A stretch of DNA of 51,895 bases from Lachnospiraceae bacterium (GTDB lineage: Bacteria; Bacillota; Clostridia; Lachnospirales; Lachnospiraceae), in contig JAFXSQ010000014.1 of the NCBI GenBank assembly GCA_017525525.1, positions 1 through 51,895 on the forward strand, given 5' to 3'. A program made the translations under genes and the position numbers. Positions within the stretch are counted from its first letter, which is position 1. Every line of letters starts with the position of its first letter. The notes below the pieces were generated by a model, which did no database searches, was not told the DNA's origin, and was given only the letters and a program-made list of their open reading frames with translations. This document shows positions 10,218 through 18,781 of the stretch, piece after piece.

Positions 10218-11135
10218 ATGAAAACAGGAGAAAATAAGAATTCAATAAAAGGCGTGGCGCTGCTGCTTACGACTGCTCTGATCTGGGGCAGTTCATTTGT
10301 GGCGCAGAGCCTCGGCATGGAAAAGATAGAGGCTTTTACATTTAACGGAATAAGAACTCTGATCGGAGGTTTTGCACTCATTCCGGTGATACTTGTCAAG
10401 AGTCGTATCACTAAGGCGCCGCTTAAAGCATCGCTGAACAAGGATGCAATAAAGCGCGGTCTGCTCCTCGGTCTGGTCTTTTTTGCCGCAAGCAATCTCC
10501 AGCAATTTGCATTTATAGATTCAACCTCAGGGAAGATTGCCTTCATCACATCTTTATACATGTTCTTTGTACCGCTGCTAGGGCTTTTCTTAGGGAAACG
10601 AGTTCCCTTGCTTACCTGGTTGTGCGTAGTCCTCGGCTTTATCGGACTTTATTTTCTGTGCATCAGACCTGACCAACCCACAGCCATCAACCGCGGAGAC
10701 TTTTTGGCATTTTTATGCTCCTTCTTCTTCGCTATACATATACTGCTTGTGGAGAGGTTCTCAGTCAAGACGGACGGAACGGTACTCTCATGTCTGCAGT
10801 TTTTTGTGAGCGGAACCATATCCGTTATATGCATGTTTATCTTCGAGTCACCGGACATCGATGCAATCCTTTCCGCCACACAGCCCCTGCTTTACTCGGG
10901 CCTGATGAGCTGCGGCGTAGCTTATACCTTCCAGATCATCGGTCAGAAATACACCGAAGCAACCTTAGCTTCCCTTCTGATGTGCATGGAATCGGTGTTC
11001 GCGGTCATTACCGCCGCAATAATCCTGGGTGAGCGCATGTCCGCACGGGAAGCAATCGGATGCATAATCATGTTCGCGGCAATCATAATCTCACAGATTT
11101 CCGGAGCAAGGAAAAGCAAATCTTCGCAAACATAA
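10218..11135 (+). CDS. EamA/DMT-family membrane transporter
   Basis: A 305-residue polytopic membrane protein with about ten hydrophobic helices in two homologous halves, the fold of the drug/metabolite transporter superfamily. Family features include ALIWGSSFVAQ in the first helix and the final ESVFAVITAAIILGERMSAREAIG segment. The substrate cannot be told from sequence; members export amino acids, nucleosides or other small metabolites. The ATG at MKTGENKN is chosen because the family begins just before the first helix. A longer frame could begin at a GTG 63 bases, or an ATG 57 bases, upstream but would run through the promoter. The gene is divergent from the dockerin gene and convergent with the antiporter gene. 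Confidence 0.88.
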   Translation: MKTGENKNSIKGVALLLTTALIWGSSFVAQSLGMEKIEAFTFNGIRTLIGGFALIPVILVKSRITKAPLKASLNKDAIKRGLLLGLVFFAASNLQQFAFIDSTSGKIAFITSLYMFFVPLLGLFLGKRVPLLTWLCVVLGFIGLYFLCIRPDQPTAINRGDFLAFLCSFFFAIHILLVERFSVKTDGTVLSCLQFFVSGTISVICMFIFESPDIDAILSATQPLLYSGLMSCGVAYTFQIIGQKYTEATLASLLMCMESVFAVITAAIILGERMSAREAIGCIIMFAAIIISQISGARKSKSSQT

Positions 11136-11139
11136 AAAA

Positions 11140-11237
11140 GTGTCATTCTGAACAGAAGACGTTCCAAACAAAAAAGTGTCATCCCGAACGCAGGAAGAAT
11201 CTTATAAAAAGATTCTTCGCTTCGCTCAGAATGACAC
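11140..11237. terminator. Dispersed-repeat hairpin acting as a likely bidirectional terminator
   Basis: GTGTCATTCTGA pairs with TCAGAATGACAC across the element, and AAGAATCTT with AAGATTCTT in the middle. T-rich runs flank it on both strands (CACTTTTATTTTT one way, CACTTTTTTATG the other). It lies exactly between two convergent genes, so this member of the repeat family probably works as their shared terminator. Confidence 0.65.
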
Positions 11238-11259
11238 TTTTATTTTTCAAACAAATCCT

Positions 11260-12861
11260 CTATTCTTCTATGATAGCATCCCCGCTCATCCTCTTAATAA
11301 AGATAAGCACTACCGCCATAAGCGCAAAACCTACCGGAATCGATATCAGCGCGCTCTTTGTAAAGCCGGCGATTATGTAGGTCACAAAGGATACCGCCGC
11401 AACCGTCATGGCGTAAGGCAGCTGAGTCGACACATGGTTGATGTGCTCACACTCCGCGCCCGCCGATGACATAATCGTCGTATCCGAAATCGGCGAACAG
11501 TGGTCTCCGCACACAGCGCCTGCCATACATGCTGATATCGCTATTATCATAAGCTCATAATCTGTTTTCTGGAAGCAGTTTACAACTATCGGAATAAGTA
11601 TACCGAAGGTTCCCCATGAGGTTCCCGTAGCGAAGGAAAGGCCTATCGCAATAAGGAAGATAATTGCCGGAAGGAACATCTGCAGGCCTGCTGCCGAGTC
11701 CTCTACAAGACCTGCCACATAAGTTGCCGCGCCTAAGTTATCTGTCATGGCCTTAAGCGACCACGCGAAGGTAAGTATAAGAATTGCAGGCACCATCTGC
11801 TTGAAGCCTTCAGGCAGGCACTCCATACAGCTCTTGAAAGAAATCACGCCTCTTAAGAGGTAATATATCATGGTCAGCACAAGCGCTACCGAAGAGCCGA
11901 GCACCAGACCCACGGAAGCATCGCTGTTTGAGAACGCATCGATAAAGCTTGCTCCTTCAAAGAAGCCGCCTGTGTAGATCATGCCTATCGTACATGCAGT
12001 AATCAGAAGTATAATCGGTATTATCATGTCGACAACCTTGGCCTGATGGTTAACATTCAGACTTTCATCCTCAGCGCCGACATACTCCTTGTCCCTCCAG
12101 TATTCGTCCTTCATAGCCGCTGCCTCATACTTCCTCATCGGTCCGTAGGATATCTTCAGTGACACCAGAAGTATCATCATAAAAATGGTAAGCAGCGCGT
12201 AGAAGTTATACGGAATAGCCTTAATGAATAAGCCCATACCGTCCTCTCCCTCAACAAAGCCCGCTACCGCAGCTGCCCATGAAGAAATAGGGGCGATTAT
12301 GCAGACCGGAGCCGCTGTCGCATCTATAAGGTAAGCAAGCTTCTCACGGCTAATCTTCTGCTTATCCGTAACCGGCCTCATGACGGAGCCAACCGTAAGG
12401 CAGTTGAAATAATCATCTATGAAGATGAGCACTCCGAGCAGAACCGTCGAAAGCTGCGCTCCTCCACGTCCCTTAATATGCGTTGAAGCCCATCTTCCGA
12501 AAGCAAGCGAACCACCTGTCCTGTTCATAAGCTGAACCATCATTCCGAGCATAACAAGGAAAATGAGTATGCCCACATTCCATGAATCCGAAAGGACCGT
12601 AATCACACCATCCTGAAATACATGGTTTAAAGTGTCCACCGGCGAGAAGCCCGCCCAGAAAATAGCCCCCGTTACTATACCCACAAAAAGCGAGCTGTAA
12701 ACCTCTTTAGTAATCAACGCAAGCACTATGGCCACAACCGACGGAAGCAATGCCCAGAAAGACTCCGTGACTTCAACCTTCCGAACAACCACGAAGTACC
12801 ATGATGTCACATAAAACGCCGCCAGAGCAAGGCCTGCAATGATAGTCTTTTTGTTCTTCAT
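11260..12861 (-). CDS. NhaC-family Na+/H+ antiporter-like transporter
   Basis: A 533-residue membrane protein with 11-13 hydrophobic helices. The segments SFWALLPSVVAIVLALITKEV and SLFVGIVTGAIFWAG at the start, IFIDDYFNCLTVGSVMRPVTD in the first third and ATGTSWGTFGILIPI followed by GDHCSPISDTTIMSSAGA near the end are characteristic of the NhaC antiporter family. The conserved Asp pair in the IDDY motif and the acidic HCSPISDT loop are expected in ion coupling. It probably exchanges Na+ for H+ or an organic acid at the cytoplasmic membrane. AAGGAGATA precedes the start, and a good promoter lies 36 bases upstream. Confidence 0.92.
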   Translation of the reverse strand: MKNKKTIIAGLALAAFYVTSWYFVVVRKVEVTESFWALLPSVVAIVLALITKEVYSSLFVGIVTGAIFWAGFSPVDTLNHVFQDGVITVLSDSWNVGILIFLVMLGMMVQLMNRTGGSLAFGRWASTHIKGRGGAQLSTVLLGVLIFIDDYFNCLTVGSVMRPVTDKQKISREKLAYLIDATAAPVCIIAPISSWAAAVAGFVEGEDGMGLFIKAIPYNFYALLTIFMMILLVSLKISYGPMRKYEAAAMKDEYWRDKEYVGAEDESLNVNHQAKVVDMIIPIILLITACTIGMIYTGGFFEGASFIDAFSNSDASVGLVLGSSVALVLTMIYYLLRGVISFKSCMECLPEGFKQMVPAILILTFAWSLKAMTDNLGAATYVAGLVEDSAAGLQMFLPAIIFLIAIGLSFATGTSWGTFGILIPIVVNCFQKTDYELMIIAISACMAGAVCGDHCSPISDTTIMSSAGAECEHINHVSTQLPYAMTVAAVSFVTYIIAGFTKSALISIPVGFALMAVVLIFIKRMSGDAIIEE

Positions 12862-12876
12862 TACCGCATATCTCCT

Positions 12877-12999
12877 TTACAAATATAATCCGTTAAAGTA
12901 TATACTTTTACTATTATTTTTGCAAGAAAAAATGATACGGCCGCAACTTTCCTGAAATAAATCGCTGACAAACTCATTTGAAAGTGCTATAATGTCCAT
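12877..12999 (-). CDS. Small 40-residue open frame upstream of nhaC, possibly a remnant or leader peptide
   Basis: The frame starts MDIIALSNEFVSDLF, with AAGGAGGATACTCTC just before the ATG, and ends within the ribosome binding site of the antiporter gene. The strong Shine-Dalgarno sequence suggests the start is, or was, translated. However, the antiporter promoter lies inside the frame and the last third is AT-rich and low in coding character. It could be a leader peptide or the stump of a decayed gene, such as a transposase start. I do not recognise the family. Confidence 0.35.
   Translation of the reverse strand: MDIIALSNEFVSDLFQESCGRIIFSCKNNSKSIYFNGLYL
12897..12925 (-). promoter_or_regulatory. 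Sigma-A-type promoter of the NhaC-family gene
   Basis: TTGCAA and TATACT with a 17-base spacer on the minus strand; the -10 box ends 35 bases before the antiporter ATG. Confidence 0.65.
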
Positions 13000-13067
13000 G
13001 AGAGTATCCTCCTTGGTAAGTGTTTTTTAGTCGAATCCATTATACCTTATTCGGACGATACTCTCAT
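12998..13067. repeat. 11-bp perfect inverted repeat around a 48-base spacer
   Basis: ATGAGAGTATC at one end and GATACTCTCAT at the other. On the minus strand the inner arm covers the region between the Shine-Dalgarno sequence and the ATG of the small frame, so the stem would hide that start codon. A TATAAT lies between the arms without a convincing -35. It may be the end of a decayed mobile element. Confidence 0.5.
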
Positions 13068-13113
13068 TTATTATTTTCTATTCAACTGACAATTTCTTTA
13101 CTCCAACGCCAAC

Positions 13114-14385
13114 CTACGCTTCACTTTTCTTCGTCTTAGTCAGTTGCATCAGCTCCGCAAGCTTGTCAATGCTAACCGGGCGGTAATCGTTGGCATCAAC
13201 GCCCACATCATATATCCTGAGATTCAAATTCGGAATCCGCTCCTTATGTCCGTATGGAAAATATCCCGCATACAAGCGTTGGAGATTCTCATTGTTATAT
13301 GCGCCGGTACTATGAATATGTCCGTGGAGCATAACCGACCCGCTATGACCGCTTCGCCAGTCCAACAAAGGATAATGGAACAGTACAAAACGTCCATACG
13401 GCGTCTTAATCTCCTTGTACGCCTGAACCGACTCAAATATATCTTCATTGGTGTAATCCTTATCATGATTACCCGCAACAAGGTTTACATGCCTGCACTT
13501 AATCCGGTTTCGAAGCTCTCTTACTCCGTCCTTATCAATACCGTAGCTGAAGTCTCCCAAAACCCACAACTCGTCGTCTTCCCCTACCATGTCATTGATA
13601 TTTTGAATCAGAACACGATTCATCTCTTCAACATCATCAAATGGGCGATTGTCGAAGCCGATTACATTTGCATGCCCCAGATGCAGGTCTGCTGTGAAAA
13701 ACATCTTTCTTATTCTTTGCTTTTCTGCTCTCTGCTTTTGAGCTCTGACCCTTATAGCCCTTTCATCGTTAATCGAAACACCTTTCTCGTTCGAAATAAA
13801 ATAAGTCTTATTATATGCCGTGAAGATTCTCTTCTCCTCTTCGTCAAGATTACCATAAAGTATCTTTCCCGATCTCAGGTGCGGGAATATCGCTGTCTCG
13901 GGTAGCAGCTCCAGACCGGACGGTATCGGATTAGGGCTTTTTTCTCCCATGAGCTTTGCAGCGGTCAGTTCCCCTGCCAGCATAGCCCCGGCGCTCGTTC
14001 CGATATAGATGCTTCCTCGTTCCTTCACGCTATCCCTTATATATCCCAACATATTCGATTCCTGAAGCTCTCGAACGAGCTTAAAGATATCACGCGCCTC
14101 ACCTACATAGATGTAGTCGAATGTCTGTGACTTTATATCAGAATCCGCACCCCCTTCGCAGTTAAAAACAGTGATATTATCTTCGCTGAAACCAAGCTTA
14201 TTCAAACTACGAATAACCCCGTCAACAAAGCCCTGTATCTTTGACGCTTCGGTATCATGTATAACAAGGACTCTCTTTTCCGCGAGTCCCTCATTATTGC
14301 CTGACATGAGGCCGTCTATAGCATTCTTAATCTGCTTAAAACCTTCTGATCTTTGAACTCCCATGCTTGTAAGTATGAGCTTCAT
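13114..14385 (-). CDS. Fusion of an S51 (dipeptidase E-like) peptidase and a calcineurin-like phosphoesterase
   Basis: The 423-residue protein has two separate enzyme domains. Residues 1-215 resemble peptidase family S51: MKLILTS at the start, the nucleophile Ser in YIGTSAGAMLAGE, and a late His in IFPHLRSG. Residues about 227-423 are a metallophosphoesterase: MFFTADLHLGH, GDFSYG, AGNHDKD, LFHYP and HGHIHS give the full set of metal ligands. A basic linker (RAQKQRAEKQRIRK) joins them in one frame. No convincing ribosome binding site precedes MFFTADLH, so a single polypeptide is likely. The combination would cleave Asp-type dipeptides and an unknown phosphoester. CGGAG precedes the start. Confidence 0.8.
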   Translation of the reverse strand: MKLILTSMGVQRSEGFKQIKNAIDGLMSGNNEGLAEKRVLVIHDTEASKIQGFVDGVIRSLNKLGFSEDNITVFNCEGGADSDIKSQTFDYIYVGEARDIFKLVRELQESNMLGYIRDSVKERGSIYIGTSAGAMLAGELTAAKLMGEKSPNPIPSGLELLPETAIFPHLRSGKILYGNLDEEEKRIFTAYNKTYFISNEKGVSINDERAIRVRAQKQRAEKQRIRKMFFTADLHLGHANVIGFDNRPFDDVEEMNRVLIQNINDMVGEDDELWVLGDFSYGIDKDGVRELRNRIKCRHVNLVAGNHDKDYTNEDIFESVQAYKEIKTPYGRFVLFHYPLLDWRSGHSGSVMLHGHIHSTGAYNNENLQRLYAGYFPYGHKERIPNLNLRIYDVGVDANDYRPVSIDKLAELMQLTKTKKSEA

Positions 14386-14436
14386 ATTTTATACTCCGTT
14401 TTGCTTCGATTTACTTACTTTACGCAAGCACTATAT

Positions 14437-14464
14437 ATTTTATCTTTTTTTGATTATTCTGCAA
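14437..14464 (-). promoter_or_regulatory. Possible promoter of the peptidase-phosphoesterase fusion
   Basis: TTGCAG and TAAAAT with a 16-base spacer on the minus strand, about 50 bases before the ATG. Confidence 0.45.
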
Positions 14465-14522
14465 CTTAAAATAATCTCTTTCACAAACTCTGTATCATAT
14501 CAAAAGCTCTCAACCAACAGAC

Positions 14523-15725
14523 TCAGTCCAGAAAATCCCTGAGTCTGTTGATTCTTCTCGGGAACTTAAGCTTGTACATTGCCTTGCTCTCAATCTGCCT
14601 GATGCGCTCTCGGGTAACCTTGAACTTCTTTCCTACCTCTTCGAGAGTCTGCGGGATTCCGTCACGCAAGCCGAAGCGCATAACTATAATCTCCTTCTCC
14701 TTGTCACTCAGCGCCTCATCAAGCATCTTATAAAGCTCTTCCTTTAATGCACTGTCGTTTACCGACTTCTCCGGGGAAGGTATGGTGCGGTCCTCTACAA
14801 AATCACCTAAGGTGTTGTCCTCCTCCTCACCAACCGGATTATCAAGACTTACCGGCTCTCTCGATGCTTTAAGAATGTCATTCACCTTATCGACAGATAT
14901 GTTCATCTCACGGCTTAACTCCTCACAGGTCGGCTCACGGTCCAGCTCAAGCGTCAACTGCTTCTTTACACGGTTCAGCTTGTTTACAGTCTCTACCATG
15001 TGAACGGGAATCCTTATGGTACGTCCGAAATCCGCTATCGAGCGCGTGCAGGCCTGCTTAATCCACCAGGTGGCATAGGTCGAGAACTTATATCCCATTC
15101 TGTAATTGTACTTCTCCACCGCCCTCATAAGTCCGAGGTTGCCCTCCTGGATCAGGTCGAGAAGCGGAAGTCCGCGTCCGATATACCTCTTCGCTATGCT
15201 CACAACAAGCTTTAAGTTAGCCTCAGAAAGCTGCTTTTTTGCAGCTGCATCTCCTGCCTCTATCCTCTTCGCAAGCTCTACCTCCTCTTCAGCCGAAAGA
15301 AGCGGTATCCGGCCTATCTCCTTTAGATACATGCGAACAGAGTCTCCGCTGCCTGCCTCACCGAATTCGTCGTTATTGTTCTTCTTGGTTTTAGCGCCCT
15401 CCTCGTCGGAATCATGCTCGGTAACTATCTCACGCTCCTCCTTCGCCGAGTCATCAAGATCCTCGATATCTTCGGACAAAGCATCCTCGGATACTAATTC
15501 TTCGTCCTCGTCTCCGTTGATGCATAGAATATCAACATCATTCTCCTCAAGGAACTCAAAGGCACGGCTCATAGTCTGCTCATCAAGCTCAATACCCGCG
15601 CTCAAAAAAGCGCTTATAAGCTCGTTGTCCTCAATGACATCCTCCTTGGTTCTTGCGTACTCCAAAAGGTTTTTTAATACATCCTCAAATGTCCTTGCTG
15701 CGGTTTTCTCAGTGTTTGCAACCAT
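14523..15725 (-). CDS. rpoD: Primary sigma factor, RpoD/SigA
   Basis: Housekeeping sigma-70 that directs RNA polymerase to -35/-10 promoters like those seen throughout the window. The 400 residues contain a region 1.1-like N-terminus (about 1-80), an acidic linker, region 1.2 ([21 protein letters not shown]), region 2 ([38 protein letters not shown] and [14 protein letters not shown]), region 3 and region 4 ([27 protein letters not shown]). GGGGGAGG precedes the start. In many bacteria rpoD follows dnaG; here dnaG is not adjacent, and a palindromic repeat lies just upstream. Confidence 0.97.
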   Translation of the reverse strand: MVANTEKTAARTFEDVLKNLLEYARTKEDVIEDNELISAFLSAGIELDEQTMSRAFEFLEENDVDILCINGDEDEELVSEDALSEDIEDLDDSAKEEREIVTEHDSDEEGAKTKKNNNDEFGEAGSGDSVRMYLKEIGRIPLLSAEEEVELAKRIEAGDAAAKKQLSEANLKLVVSIAKRYIGRGLPLLDLIQEGNLGLMRAVEKYNYRMGYKFSTYATWWIKQACTRSIADFGRTIRIPVHMVETVNKLNRVKKQLTLELDREPTCEELSREMNISVDKVNDILKASREPVSLDNPVGEEEDNTLGDFVEDRTIPSPEKSVNDSALKEELYKMLDEALSDKEKEIIVMRFGLRDGIPQTLEEVGKKFKVTRERIRQIESKAMYKLKFPRRINRLRDFLD

Positions 15726-15744
15726 AATATCCTCCCCCTTAATT

Positions 15745-15841
15745 AAGACTCTTCTTTAAGACGCGTCGCTCAGAGTGACCCCTCTATTGTGACATCCTGT
15801 CATTTTAGCGTGTCATTCTGAGGGCGCAAGCCCGAAGAATC
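15745..15841. repeat. Composite copy of the dispersed palindromic repeat upstream of rpoD
   Basis: It starts AAGACTCTTC..CTCAGAGTGACC and ends with GTGTCATTCTGAGGGC..GCCCGAAGAATC, two facing modules of the same family. It lies in the rpoD 5' region and would be transcribed if the promoter is further upstream. Confidence 0.65.
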
Positions 15842-15919
15842 ATTTCACATATATGCTTTGTTTTATTGCGTCTACATATACAATCGGTGATTATTGCGAG
15901 ATATTGCCTCAACGTATTA

Positions 15920-15962
15920 AAAAAGAACAGGAATTTTTTAAAAGCAAATTCCTGTTCTTTTT
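15920..15962 (-). terminator. Intrinsic terminator of the ChW surface-protein gene
   Basis: A perfect 17-bp stem (AAAAAGAACAGGAATTT with its complement) around a 9-base loop, rich in A on one side and T on the other, about 30 bases after the stop codon. It could act on both strands. Confidence 0.85.
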
Positions 15963-15991
15963 ATTGTGTTGCTATGTGTTTTTATATCAAA

Positions 15992-17383
15992 TTACTTTGT
16001 CACGTACGCCTTTGCTGTTGTGCCGGGAGCCTTGCCGCCCTTCTTTACCAGCTGCATCTGAACTGCCTCAACTCTCTTGCCGAGTGAGGTACCGCTCTGC
16101 GCGCCGTTCTTTGCCCAGCCGAGCCAGCCGTAGCTCTGAGCATATACACGATAGTACACATCATAGTGCTCTGCCATCTTCTTGGTAAGCTTAACCTTAA
16201 GTCCCTCAAGTCTCTTGCTCTTGCCTACGGTTCCCGAGGTTGCAAGGTTGGACTTCCAAGCCTGCCAGCCTGCGCCCTGAACATAAGAGCTGTAAACCAC
16301 GCTGCCCTCATAGTCCTGTACGGTAAGTTTAATCTGTATAGCCTCAATTCTCTTGGAGAGACCGAGGGTTCCCGATACGGTTCCATCCTTAACTATAGGA
16401 GTCCATCCGTAAGACTGTACATAGGTTGTGTAGCTTATGTCTGCCCTGGTATTTGCGTCCTTAACTATCTTGAAGGTCTTCTTGGCGGTTCCGACATATT
16501 TGCCCTTACCCGTAACGGTAACAGTCGCGGTTCCAACCTTCTTGTTGTCCGTGAATTCCACGGTAAAGTCCGTGCCCTTCTTAAGAACTGCACCGCCTGC
16601 GGTCACTGCTATAAGCGGGGTAATGTAATTATTGTTGAAGGTCTGATCCTGAATATTCATGATCATGCCGGCCTTAATTCTAACCTTGTAGTTCTTTATG
16701 TACTTTATTACAGTCTGTTCTTCAACACCCGGATCAGCCGGATCGGGATCTGTATTTTCAAGTCTGTGAGTGATAAGGCTTGTTGCCTTTGCAGCGCTGA
16801 TGGTTGCCTTACCGGCATCATTGCCCGACTCTGTGATCTCAAACTTTACACCATACTTTGCAAGTATTCCCGTTAATTCAGCAGAACTGATAACATTGCC
16901 ATCCTGAGTACAGTCCTGTCCTGCTTCATACGATAATGCCGTAACCAGCTTTCCCTTAAGGCCATTGAAGCTGACAATATTGATTTTCCATGCCTTATCC
17001 GAACCAATTCTGCCGGCAAACACATAATTCGTTCCGTTTCTGAACACATACTCTCCGTCATAATCCAAAATCTTCTCAACAGAGCCGTTCTTATAAGTAA
17101 ATACACCTGTATTATTTACAAGCTTTGTGGTGTCCTCGGTCACAGCGCCACCCACGTAATCGATAAAGCTTAAGATCATCTCGGGCACGCCATCCTCGTT
17201 AAAGTCATTCAATCCGAAGTACATCTGATTAAATGAACCGCTGCCGTTATAAATCTTATGCTCATAGGCAGTTCTCCACGCATCCGCCGAAGCAGCGGCA
17301 GCCTTCGTGTCAACCTCCTGAACGGCAATCAGCGAAAGGCACATCAATAATGCAAGCGCCAAACTGACAACTTTCTTTTTCAT
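15992..17383 (-). CDS. Secreted protein with three C-terminal ChW repeats
   Basis: A 463-residue exported protein with a signal peptide (MKKKVVSLALALLMCLSLIAVQ). The N-terminal half holds an EF-hand-like acidic loop (LNDFNEDGVPEMILSFID) typical of secreted VCBS-like domains, and a beta-sandwich follows (TVTVTGKGKYVGTAKKTFKIVK). The last 150 residues carry three clostridial hydrophobic-with-Trp (ChW) repeats: QSYGWTPIVKDGTVSG, QGAGWQAWKSNLATSG and QSYGWLGWAKNGAQSG, each followed by KR(I/L/V)EA or similar. ChW proteins are surface or extracellular proteins of clostridia whose ligands are mostly unknown. The ATG with GGAGG 8 bases upstream is chosen over one five codons earlier. A second ChW protein lies at 23.6 kb. 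Confidence 0.8.
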   Translation of the reverse strand: MKKKVVSLALALLMCLSLIAVQEVDTKAAAASADAWRTAYEHKIYNGSGSFNQMYFGLNDFNEDGVPEMILSFIDYVGGAVTEDTTKLVNNTGVFTYKNGSVEKILDYDGEYVFRNGTNYVFAGRIGSDKAWKINIVSFNGLKGKLVTALSYEAGQDCTQDGNVISSAELTGILAKYGVKFEITESGNDAGKATISAAKATSLITHRLENTDPDPADPGVEEQTVIKYIKNYKVRIKAGMIMNIQDQTFNNNYITPLIAVTAGGAVLKKGTDFTVEFTDNKKVGTATVTVTGKGKYVGTAKKTFKIVKDANTRADISYTTYVQSYGWTPIVKDGTVSGTLGLSKRIEAIQIKLTVQDYEGSVVYSSYVQGAGWQAWKSNLATSGTVGKSKRLEGLKVKLTKKMAEHYDVYYRVYAQSYGWLGWAKNGAQSGTSLGKRVEAVQMQLVKKGGKAPGTTAKAYVTK

Positions 17384-17410
17384 CCCTTTTTCCTCCATCT
17401 TTTAATAAAT

Positions 17411-17495
17411 CTCGGGCAGGAATACCCTGTCGTAACCTGCTCGCGCACGGGATACAGGTCAGCTTTAGCTAAACCACCTCACCTTGTCCCCGTGC
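17411..17495 (-). ncRNA. Structured 5' leader of the ChW-protein gene (class unknown)
   Basis: On the minus strand GCACGGG pairs with CCCGTGC around an AGGT..ACCT stem with a TTTAGCTAAA palindrome. A second hairpin GCAGG/CCTGC follows, and the ribosome binding site comes shortly after. The arrangement resembles a riboswitch-like leader. I compared it by eye with c-di-GMP-I, TPP, ydaO and other common classes and found no match. Confidence 0.4.
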
Positions 17496-17507
17496 ATAAA
17501 TAAACAT

Positions 17508-17553
17508 AAGAAAAACGCTTAATCTGTCATTAACAGCTTTCAGCGTTTTTCTT
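17508..17553 (-). terminator. Terminator or attenuator between the HD-GYP gene and the ChW gene
   Basis: A perfect 12-bp stem, AAGAAAAACGCT/AGCGTTTTTCTT, with an inner CTGT/ACAG hairpin and a T-rich 3' arm. It could be the terminator of the HD-GYP gene, but it lies just downstream of a strong promoter, so it would also attenuate that promoter's transcript. Confidence 0.75.
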
Positions 17554-17566
17554 TAGACAACAACAT

Positions 17567-17595
17567 AATATAAACTTATATTCCGCAAATGTCAA
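17567..17595 (-). promoter_or_regulatory. Near-consensus promoter between the HD-GYP gene and the ChW gene
   Basis: TTGACA and TATATT with a 17-base spacer, placed immediately after the HD-GYP stop codon and before the attenuator-like hairpin. It is the strongest promoter match in this region. Confidence 0.8.
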
Positions 17596-17596
17596 C

Positions 17597-18781
17597 CTAA
17601 TACTTCTGTTTATCAGGCATCTTGCTGTGTATCTCTTTGAACTCATCAAAATGCTTTATGAAAAGTCTCACAACCGCGGGATCAAAGCTCTTCCCGGATT
17701 GACGGACAATCTCATCATGCGCATCCTCAAGGGACCAGCCCTTCTTGTACGAACGATTTGCGGTAAGCGCATCGAACACATCGCACACGGAAATGAGCCT
17801 GCTTATGTAAGCAATCTCCTCTCCCTTCATGCCCAGATACCCTGTGCCGTCCCATTTCTCATGATGCTCCTTCGCAAGGATACAGGCTGTCTTCATAAGC
17901 TCACCGGGACAACGCTCAAGAAGCGCCTCACCGTAGAGCACATGGCTCTTCATGATCTGGTACTCCTCATCCGTAAGCTTTCCGGATTTCTCCAAGATAT
18001 CCTCGCTTATCATCAGCTTGCCTATATCATGCGCCATCGCAGCAGTGGCAAGCATATCCACATACTCCTCGTCGAAGCCCGAAGCGCGCCCGAGAACTCT
18101 CATGTACTCGGCAACTCTCTTGATGTGCTCTCCCGTGAACTTCGACTTGCTCTCGCTTATCTCCGAAAGCGAGAAGATAAGTCCCTTCTGGTTCTCCGAC
18201 ATGGTCGACTGGGTGTCTATCGCGGAGTTAATCATCATCGCATTTCTCTGAACTATGAAGTAAGCAACCACCGAAAGCGCGAACACGATGAATATCTGCG
18301 GAACCACATATCCCATCATCGCTTCTTCAATCTTTTTCGCCGGGTAGCCTATAAATATATCACGGTGCCGGTACGCAACCACATTTGAAGCAAATATACC
18401 GCCCGACATAAGCAATGAAGCAAAAAGCACCAGCGTCTGGTTATAATAAAGCGTAGCCACGATAACCGGGAACAGAACTATCGCATAGGCATGCGAGCCG
18501 AGTATCGTGATAAGAACGGCTGCTATAACCGACACGCAACTCACCACGATAATCATCGTATAATGCTTCGTGTCGAGCTTTAGTACATTTATTATCAGAG
18601 ACGGAATAAGCGCTACGACCACACAACTCGAAAACGCGATAAGCAACACCTTTGCATCCATATCTGAGATATACATGCAAAGCAACATGGCGACAACAAG
18701 TATGACCGCGATTAAGCGCATGCTTTTTGCCGCAATAAGATTGATTCTTCTTAAGTTGTCACGCTCAAGTTTCTCTCTCAC
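17597..18781 (-). CDS. Membrane HD-GYP-type phosphohydrolase
   Basis: A 394-residue protein with six N-terminal transmembrane helices (about 15-185) followed by a cytoplasmic HD domain. The HD domain has MAHDIGKL, HHEKWDGTGY and SVCDVFDALTANRSYKKGW, the HD-GYP pattern, except that the third residue of the GYP triplet is Leu. Family members hydrolyse c-di-GMP or related nucleotides. The membrane part may sense an external or membrane signal. It starts with GTG, preceded by GGGAG, directly after the rsfS stop codon, so it is probably translated from the obg-rsfS transcript. A strong promoter and hairpin follow. Confidence 0.85.
   Translation of the reverse strand: MREKLERDNLRRINLIAAKSMRLIAVILVVAMLLCMYISDMDAKVLLIAFSSCVVVALIPSLIINVLKLDTKHYTMIIVVSCVSVIAAVLITILGSHAYAIVLFPVIVATLYYNQTLVLFASLLMSGGIFASNVVAYRHRDIFIGYPAKKIEEAMMGYVVPQIFIVFALSVVAYFIVQRNAMMINSAIDTQSTMSENQKGLIFSLSEISESKSKFTGEHIKRVAEYMRVLGRASGFDEEYVDMLATAAMAHDIGKLMISEDILEKSGKLTDEEYQIMKSHVLYGEALLERCPGELMKTACILAKEHHEKWDGTGYLGMKGEEIAYISRLISVCDVFDALTANRSYKKGWSLEDAHDEIVRQSGKSFDPAVVRLFIKHFDEFKEIHSKMPDKQKY

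Noticed and set aside
17411-17495. Known c-di-GMP riboswitch
   Set aside because: The conserved motifs of class I (for example GACGCAAAG) and class II are not present, despite the HD-GYP neighbour.
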